Positions 58,009-64,000 of a stretch of DNA of 64,000 bases are shown here, one piece after another (the first letter of the stretch is position 1; the number at the start of each line of letters is the position of its first letter). Position numbers and translations under genes: made by a program. Source of the stretch: Trebouxia sp. TZW2008 (lineage: Eukaryota > Chlorophyta > Trebouxiophyceae > Trebouxiales > Trebouxiaceae); assembly GCA_002118135.1 (NCBI GenBank), contig BDIU01000192.1, forward strand, positions 124,001 to 188,000. The letters run 5' to 3'. The notes beneath the pieces were generated by a model. That model made no database searches. It worked only from the letters and a program-made list of their open reading frames with translations, and was not told where the DNA came from.

Positions 58009-60968
58009 TTATGCTGGTCCAAAGCTATCAGCTAAACCGCCCCATGGTCGTCGGTCAAGCCTGCACAACTGCAGATCAGACAGCACATGCATGACAAGCC
58101 TCTGCTGACGACCAGTCTTCTTCATCACACAGCCTGGGTATGGTGGAATGCTAAATGCCCCCTCTGGCAGGGGCAGAAAGGAGGCAGGGCCCTTGAGGCA
58201 TCTCTGAAGGGCCACCATCTGCCAGTTGAGGAAATGCTGCCCCATCTCAAGGGCTGACTGTGGCATCTCAGCTGCATTTGATGTACCCCTCACACCCACA
58301 GAGTCTGAAAGGGGAACCCCTGCTGTGCTTGTGGCGCAAGCCCCAGGGGCTGAACCAGGCAGCCCTGCTGCAAGAGATGATCCAGCTACAAAGTCTGGAT
58401 GGAGAGCCCTGGCTGCACCAGGCCCAAGGGCTGCATCAAACTGCCCTGCTGACGCACCAGCCCCAGCTGCTGGAGAAAAAGAGGGCTGCAATGCAACAGC
58501 TGCATCAGGCCCAGGGGCATAATCAGGCAGCCCTGCTGCAGTCGCTGCACCACTCCTAGGAGCTCTGGAAAGGTCAGCTGACAAAAATGGACCACTTGCT
58601 TTCATGTAGGGGCTCTGTATCTCTGGAGAAGTGTGTGCGGACATGGTGTCATAGCTGCCTGACATGATCCTAGCAGGCTGTGCTCTTTCAGCTGCAAACC
58701 TGCTGTGATCAGGAGCTAGGCCACTGTTGTGTTCGTGAAAGCCTGGCACAGCTGAACTACTGCTGTTGCTGCCAAGCAGAAAACCGTCCCTACTGCCCAT
58801 GTAAGCATTTGGCATCACTGTGGCTCCCAAAAAACCTGTTGGTGCAAATTCCCTTCTCACAGTGTCAGCATCGCTCTCAGCTGGCAGTGTCACAAGTCTA
58901 GCAGCTGACTGAGGCGCATGACTCATCTGCAGTCTGCTGCTGGCCACATGGCCTTCGGATGCTACAAGCGCTGCATTTGACATTTGAGCGCCAGCAACAG
59001 TGTCAGTGCCGCTGAAAGCACCCCTGCCACGTGCTGATGTTGACTGCTGTGGTGTGCTGACAGCATCTATACCGCTGACAGAACCAGAGTCCAGTCCAGG
59101 TGCAGCTGCAACATTGGCTGTGTGACTGATGTGCAGGTTCCTGCCATGTGCTGATGCTGACTGCTGTGGGTATGCAGGCAAGGAGGGGGGATTGGTGTGC
59201 AGGTTGCTGTCAGAGGTGGCGCTTGGTACAGTCCTGGCTGTACTGAATGGTGCTCTGGCTGCACTAGCGTGTGCTGCAGCAGACGCCACCTGCAGGTCGA
59301 TGCATAAATGCGTTCTTGCTCTTTCAAAAGTACAAAACGAGAGCGTCTGAAACATCACGTGGCTTCTACCTAGCTGACACTGAGCAGCCTAGGCTTTGAT
59401 ATCTAGTTCCAAGACGAGCTCAAGGACTGGTGAACAACAGAGGACCAGTAGACTGTGTCCTGGAACTAGAAATGACGTGCGCCCTGGTGTTGCTTCTGTC
59501 TGTGAATCATGATGACTGTGCTCTCGTGCTGCTTGCCATGCTCACATCACGGCTGGTGTGTTTGTGAGCACTGAATTGCTGTTGGGTCGGAGGTTTACCG
59601 ACATGCGCATTGGCAATCCTGTTATCGTTACTAATGAAGCTTATGCCACGTGACAGTGGTGAGCCGCAATAAGCAAAAGAGAGATTTGCCTGAGCTTTAC
59701 ATTTGAAGACATCACCTGATGGGCAAGAATTTTCTGGTCATCAGGGTTGACATGGTCTTTTTGGGCAGGTAGTTCTGTCTCTGGTGAGTATCGCATTCCC
59801 TACAAAGCAAGCACAGCACTTTAAAGCAAAGCTAGCATAGCTCAGACTGCAGCTGCAACAAGTGGCCTGCAACAAAACACAAAGGCCTGCAAGCATGCAC
59901 AGACATGAGGACACGCCAACAAGGCATGTATACAAGAGGTTGAGTCAACACGGAGTCAAGACTGCAACCATCTGTCTCAATCTCCAGCATAAAAAATGCA
60001 TCAAAAGCATCAAACATGTACAAAGGGGTTCTGCATCCAGCCTTTCAGAGGTTTTGTGAAGCGGGCAAGCTGTGTGCTCACCAGCTTGGCAATGTGTGAC
60101 TTTGGTTGCTGAGTGCGTAGGTCAAGGGCAGGGAAGTCCGTAGGGTCTAGAAAATCGAACTCTTCCAGGCAGTCTTGCTTCTCCTGTGGATTGAGCAGTT
60201 GTAAGACTCAGTCAGACCCAGATGCAACCATTCATTGCAGCATGTACACCAAAATTCTTATAACGATCATCACAGTGCTTGCTAGTGAGTTTTGATGAAC
60301 TTGCTAAATGCGTACTGAAGCAGAGAGTGCCTTGGGATTGTTTTGGTCAGGCCAACTTTGCACCCACAGCCACAACCCTCAAGACTGTCCAGGAAGCAAT
60401 CTTTGCACACATGATGCGCACATGCTGGAGCTATGCCTTTTGCAAGCAGGAGCATTGAGGCAGCTGCAGTTATACCGAAGCCATTCAAGCCATTCATATC
60501 GTCACACAGCAAGCACTCAAGTCTTGGCGTATGACTGATGTTGCATGCCAAGCTTGCCGAGCCTTGCAAAAAGCAAAAGCTGGGTGTCATACCTGGCAGG
60601 CATCATGCAGCTGCTTCTCAGTCTCCTCTGTTGCCTCTAGCTGCTCATGTCCAGCTTGCTGTTGCTCAAGTTGCTTCTTCTGCAGCAGTATCACGCAATT
60701 GTTGGGTGGTAAAGCTATTAGACCTGAGCCAAGCAAAGTAGCGGAGGAACAGCAACAGTACCAAGCGGTGCTTCCTGTGTCTACGTCCTGCCCTACAGCC
60801 TCTGGGACGCCATGGGCGCTCTTCAGGAAGGTCTGATGCATTGCCAGTGTCCTCAGCTGGAGTACCCTGAACACCATCAATGCTCTTGAACCCCGGCACC
60901 GCGACCGCCTGCACAGGCTCGGCTGTAGACAGTCGGAGACTTCTCATCACAGACGCATGTTGAGTCAA
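58009..60968 (-). CDS. Ala/Ser/Pro-rich protein of unknown function
   Basis: A long 3' exon (58009-~59290) is open for more than 400 codons and ends GGLADSFGPA. It is rich in Ala, Ser, Pro and Gly, with repeated blocks such as ASAHGRNLHISHTANVAAAP, TSARGRGAFSGTDTVAGA and GLPDYAPGPDAAVAL, so it is probably disordered. Upstream exons in the same strand: ~59715-59800 (MRYSPETELPAQKDHVNPDD), ~60083-60185 (EKQDCLEEFDFLDPTDFPAL, then DLRTQQPKSHIAKL) and ~60598-60730 (KKQLEQQQAGHEQLEATEET, a Gln/Glu-rich helix). A first exon may start in the region 60870-60968. The short acidic EEFDFLDPTDFPAL element looks like a protein-binding motif. No catalytic domain is seen. The start and the number of 5' exons are uncertain. 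Confidence 0.5.
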
Positions 60969-63090
60969 TCACTTGCCTTCGGTGCAGCGCCAGAAGACGG
61001 CTGGGTCGTCTCAGACGCGAACAAAGACCAATAGGCCATCCTGCTCAATTCAGGCAGACCACAACAGCCTCAGCCCGCTAGGCCACTACACGCATGTATG
61101 AATTGCCCCACGCATCATGCAAAGGCCCTCAGACGACTCTCTCACCCTGGATCGCTGAAGCTTCAATGCACCCTTGAATGCTTGAACGGAACATGCTCCC
61201 AAGCGCCAGTTGGTTTCGGAGCGAGATGAAAACTTGCGAGCATGCTGTTGCCTGACCATGTGACTTGACATGCTGCTAGCATTACCTGCTTCCTCTCTTG
61301 GCGCACTGCACAACCTTGTGCTGTCTGAATACAGCTACTACCTGAAAAGTACAGACAAAAGAAAAATTGTACGCCGTTAGGCGTATTTGAGAGGCATTGG
61401 AAAGAACATGGCGTTCTAGTACTACATGCTATGTGCAGGGTGCTGGACTGACTCATGTCATTCTCTGCAGGAACAAGAGCCAGCATTGCAAACTAGATGT
61501 TTTGAAGGCAGACAAGCACGCTGGTGTTGGCAAGGTGCAAAGATGCCATCACATTGTGACAGAATTCAGTATGGTTATAATCAGCTTAGCAAGTGACCAT
61601 GTTGCATCCACAATCTGCTTGTCGTCCTGTATATAAGTATCTGGAGAAGCTTCCTGGCAGTTTGGCCTTGCTGTCACACCTGCTTTTTGCAAGCTTGCTC
61701 GTCATGACTGGTACGGCGTCATGAACACTTATAAGAGAACATTGCATTGCTTCACCAGAGTTGCTGATGTTTTGAGGCTGCTGCAGGGTGATGCAACTCA
61801 ACAGGAAAGTGACTTTTGGATGATTTAGGAGAGTCAAGACACTAAATAGATCTGGACTTGGTGTCAGCAACGGTCACAATTGTGCGCGATCGTGTACACA
61901 AAGGTTGGCTGCTCATACTCACCGCGAAGATTCGACAAACTAAGGTGGCGGTGGTCGAGACTTACACTAGGAGGTAAAGCATCTCACAGGCTGAGCTTGC
62001 GCTCAAAGCCAGACTGACCCGTGAGTGGTCGCTCATTTCTGCACTCACGACTTGGCAATGATCGGAGGCGACCATTTATGCCCTAGCATGGCCCCACAGC
62101 ATATAGCAGTCACAGTTGCTGTTTCTACTTCTGCTGCATCTGTAGTACTGAGCTGTGTTTGAGTTGCCAAGACGGAGGAACAGATTGTCGGAATATAATT
62201 CACCTGCAGTGTCAACCCAAACATTCACAACAACACAAAAGACCAGGCTAATAGCGTAAGAGCAACACGCAGAGTCTAGCTGTGGCATGAGCTTGGCAAG
62301 CTTCAGACTCATGTGCTGCCATATAGAGCATTTGATTGCAACGTCAGACACACTTCAAGCCTTGACAAGGCGGCTTTGTCAGGTGTAGTCACGCTTTCTG
62401 CTCATGCAATGAGAGCAGCTGAAATGCTTACCAAATCTCTGACGCCAGCGCTGTGTCAACATTCACCACCTGGTTTTCATAGTTCTGCGCCAGCCAGGTG
62501 TTTATTTGCATCTTCATTGGCCATCTGTGAAATCGATACTTGCCATTGACCCTGCGCAAACAATTGTCACTTTGCTGTGGTGTTCAGCATCCAGTTCTTG
62601 TGTCAATGCTGAAATTGTACAAATGCAACATGCAAGTCAATGCCCTTGCAGAGCCTGCATGACATGAGACAAGGGCAGAAATGACATTCCACGCCTTTGA
62701 GGTACCTGCAACAGGTGCCTCCTTATCATCAGCAAGCCTTCTGCTCAAAGTCAAAGACAGAGACGCATTTGCTTGTTTACGAGTCCAACATCTTGAGGCT
62801 ACTCCAGATGCATGCAGCGCCAGTAATGTTGGTAGCCACTGACCTTGCGCCACAGGACCGTGACTCTTGAAATCTCACAGCATCCAAGCCATGAGATCAG
62901 CAGACAGGCTTCTGTTTGTTGCTGGCATTGTCTGACTGTATGCTCAACACCATCATGTGCTACCCCCTCTGAGCATCGACAATCAGTACGTCAGCTTCTT
63001 GCAGTTGTCACCGTCTGACTCTCCCATCAGCACCATTGTGTGTAAAGCTGGGAAACAGTACACCTTCTGAGACATGTCTGCACAAAGCAG
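60969..63090. other. No confident gene
   Basis: Several open frames of 60-107 codons occur on both strands (for example minus 61163-61486 and 62584-62853), but none shows a family signature, continuity across splice sites or codon-like patterning. It may be intergenic or the intron-rich part of an unrecognised gene. Confidence 0.4.
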
Positions 63091-63109
63091 CGGTGACTGT
63101 TGCTTGCTT

Positions 63110-63545
63110 GTCAAGACGATCCTGTCTGGGGTGAGCTAGGTCATTGTTCGGTAGCAGCAGCTACTGTGACAGTGGACCGGGACAGCCTCCGTGGGAGTTG
63201 TGTGGCTACACAAAATGACGTGACTGCCGCCTGTCAGGATGCTTCTCGCAGGGTCAGGCTACGCCATATGTGGTGGCAGCATCTGCTATGGAACTTGTCC
63301 ATCTGAACAAACTGACGTGATTGCCGCCTGCCAGCATGATCTTCACTGGGCTGAGCTATGCCATCAGCAGTGGCAGCAGCTGCTGTGGCAGCGGGTGCTG
63401 CAGCTGCTGTGGAAATTGTGCGGCTACACAAATTGACGTGGCCGCCGCCTGTCAGCATGGTCATCGCTTGGAGAGGCTATGCCATTAGTAGTGGCAGCAG
63501 TCGCTGTGGCAGTGGGTGCTGCAGCTGCCAAGGACACTGCGGACA
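63110..63545. repeat. Three to four unit tandem repeat, period about 115-120 bp, GC-rich
   Basis: Units contain TGACGTG..TGCCGCCTG(T/C)CAG.ATG, then GGCTA(C/T)GCCAT and GTGGCAGCAG..GCTGTGG. GCCGCCTG occurs at about 63226, 63325 and 63442; earlier traces lie near 63120. The pattern is like the exon-edge arrays elsewhere, with the last unit running into a long open plus-strand segment. Confidence 0.8.
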
Positions 63546-63633
63546 TGGACTCAGACACATGGGTCTCACAGTTTGAGAATGGGCGCCGTGCTGCTGCTGC
63601 TGCCAAAATCCTGTTGTTGAACTGGTACTGCAA
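63480..63633 (+). CDS. Possible exon of an unrecognised gene (plus strand)
   Basis: Open plus frame with a hydrophobic Ala/Val stretch (MPLVVAAVAVAVGAAAAKDT), then DSDTWVSQFENGRRAAAAAK and ILLLNWY, ending at a possible donor. It lies at the end of the tandem array, as true exons do in other arrays of this window. I do not recognise a family. The minus strand is also open, so strand and reality are uncertain. Confidence 0.3.
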
Positions 63634-64000
63634 GCAGAGACAGTACGTTTAGCATGGAAGGCCTGATGCATGTCGCATGAACAGATTCTTTGTGCTGGGG
63701 TCTTGGGACAGCCAGATAGTTCCCATGTTCTTGAGGTGTAGGCACAGTACTAGTCAAGTGCAGAACACCGTAGCAAACTGCTGATCTTGATGCAGTCCAG
63801 TGGCACCGCTGTCACAAGCTCACAGCAAACTAGTGATGCTTCTCAGGCATGTGCAAGCAAACAGAAGGTAGCTGAGCTTGCCCCCAGTCAGTTACTCCAT
63901 CAAGTTACACACTGCCCACTTGACTATAGGCAGACGTAGAATCCAGTGAGAAACTGTATTTGTGCAGCATACCTGGTATCTGGAAAGAGGCAGGTCGTTT

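Noticed and set aside
58226..58559. Plus-strand frames of about 100 codons opposite the Ala/Pro-rich exon
   Set aside because: GC-rich Ala/Ser/Pro codons on the minus strand leave few stops on the plus strand. The minus frame is far longer (more than 400 codons) and has upstream exons.
1..64000. tRNA, rRNA or snRNA genes
   Set aside because: I saw no cloverleaf with TTCGANNC-type B-box context, no rRNA core words and no snRNA motifs in a by-eye pass. A tRNAscan or Infernal run would settle it.

Overview
This is nuclear DNA of a eukaryote, most likely a green alga. The genes are split into many short exons with GT..AG introns. They include a plant-type limit dextrinase/pullulanase with a probable plastid transit peptide, two BAHD (HXXXD) acyltransferases, a coatomer beta subunit, a CEP164-like basal-body protein (so a ciliated lineage) and further plastid-type proteins. 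Base composition is moderate and rich in TGCA/GCATGC words. I lean towards a trebouxiophyte-like chlorophyte, but the sequence alone does not fix the genus.

Layout. 1-93 (-): first exon of a DUF1989-like protein running off the left edge. 1249-17968 (-): a roughly 25-exon pullulanase-type debranching enzyme with an N-terminal CBM41-like region, CBM48 and a GH13 core. 18486-19579 (+): small plastid-type protein, divergent from the pullulanase. 19923-23843 (-) and 26040-31422 (-): two tandem BAHD paralogues, separated by a decayed LINE 3' end (24000-24765, +). 32159-40560 (-): complete 13-exon coatomer beta gene. 41080-51248 (+): CEP164-like gene, divergent from coatomer across about 520 bp. 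52179-57063 (-): multi-pass plastid-type membrane protein. 58009-60968 (-): Ala/Ser/Pro-rich protein of unknown function. 60969-64000: no confident gene, but a GC-rich tandem repeat at the right end.

The most striking feature is shared by nearly all the genes on both strands. Their introns are full of tandem, partly decayed copies of the neighbouring exon edges, with unit lengths of about 105-215 bp. Where I could align them by eye, copies upstream of an exon (in transcription direction) carry the 3' splice acceptor plus the first part of the exon. Copies downstream carry the last part of the exon plus the donor. I counted more than 40 such copies. One array in BAHD paralogue 2 contains a 329-bp segment repeated without visible change, so the process looks recent or ongoing. 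It accounts for much of the gene length, about 17 kb for an enzyme of about 1,050 residues.

Functionally the window mixes starch breakdown (pullulanase), secondary or cell-wall acylation (BAHD pair), Golgi-ER transport (coatomer beta), cilium assembly (CEP164-like) and plastid membrane functions. Nothing suggests an operon or a single pathway. The second BAHD paralogue has Gln in place of the catalytic His of HXXXD. The pullulanase has two substitutions in otherwise conserved family motifs. Exon edges come from reading splice signals and reading-frame continuity by eye. Those given as exact are consistent in phase; those given as 'about' are not.
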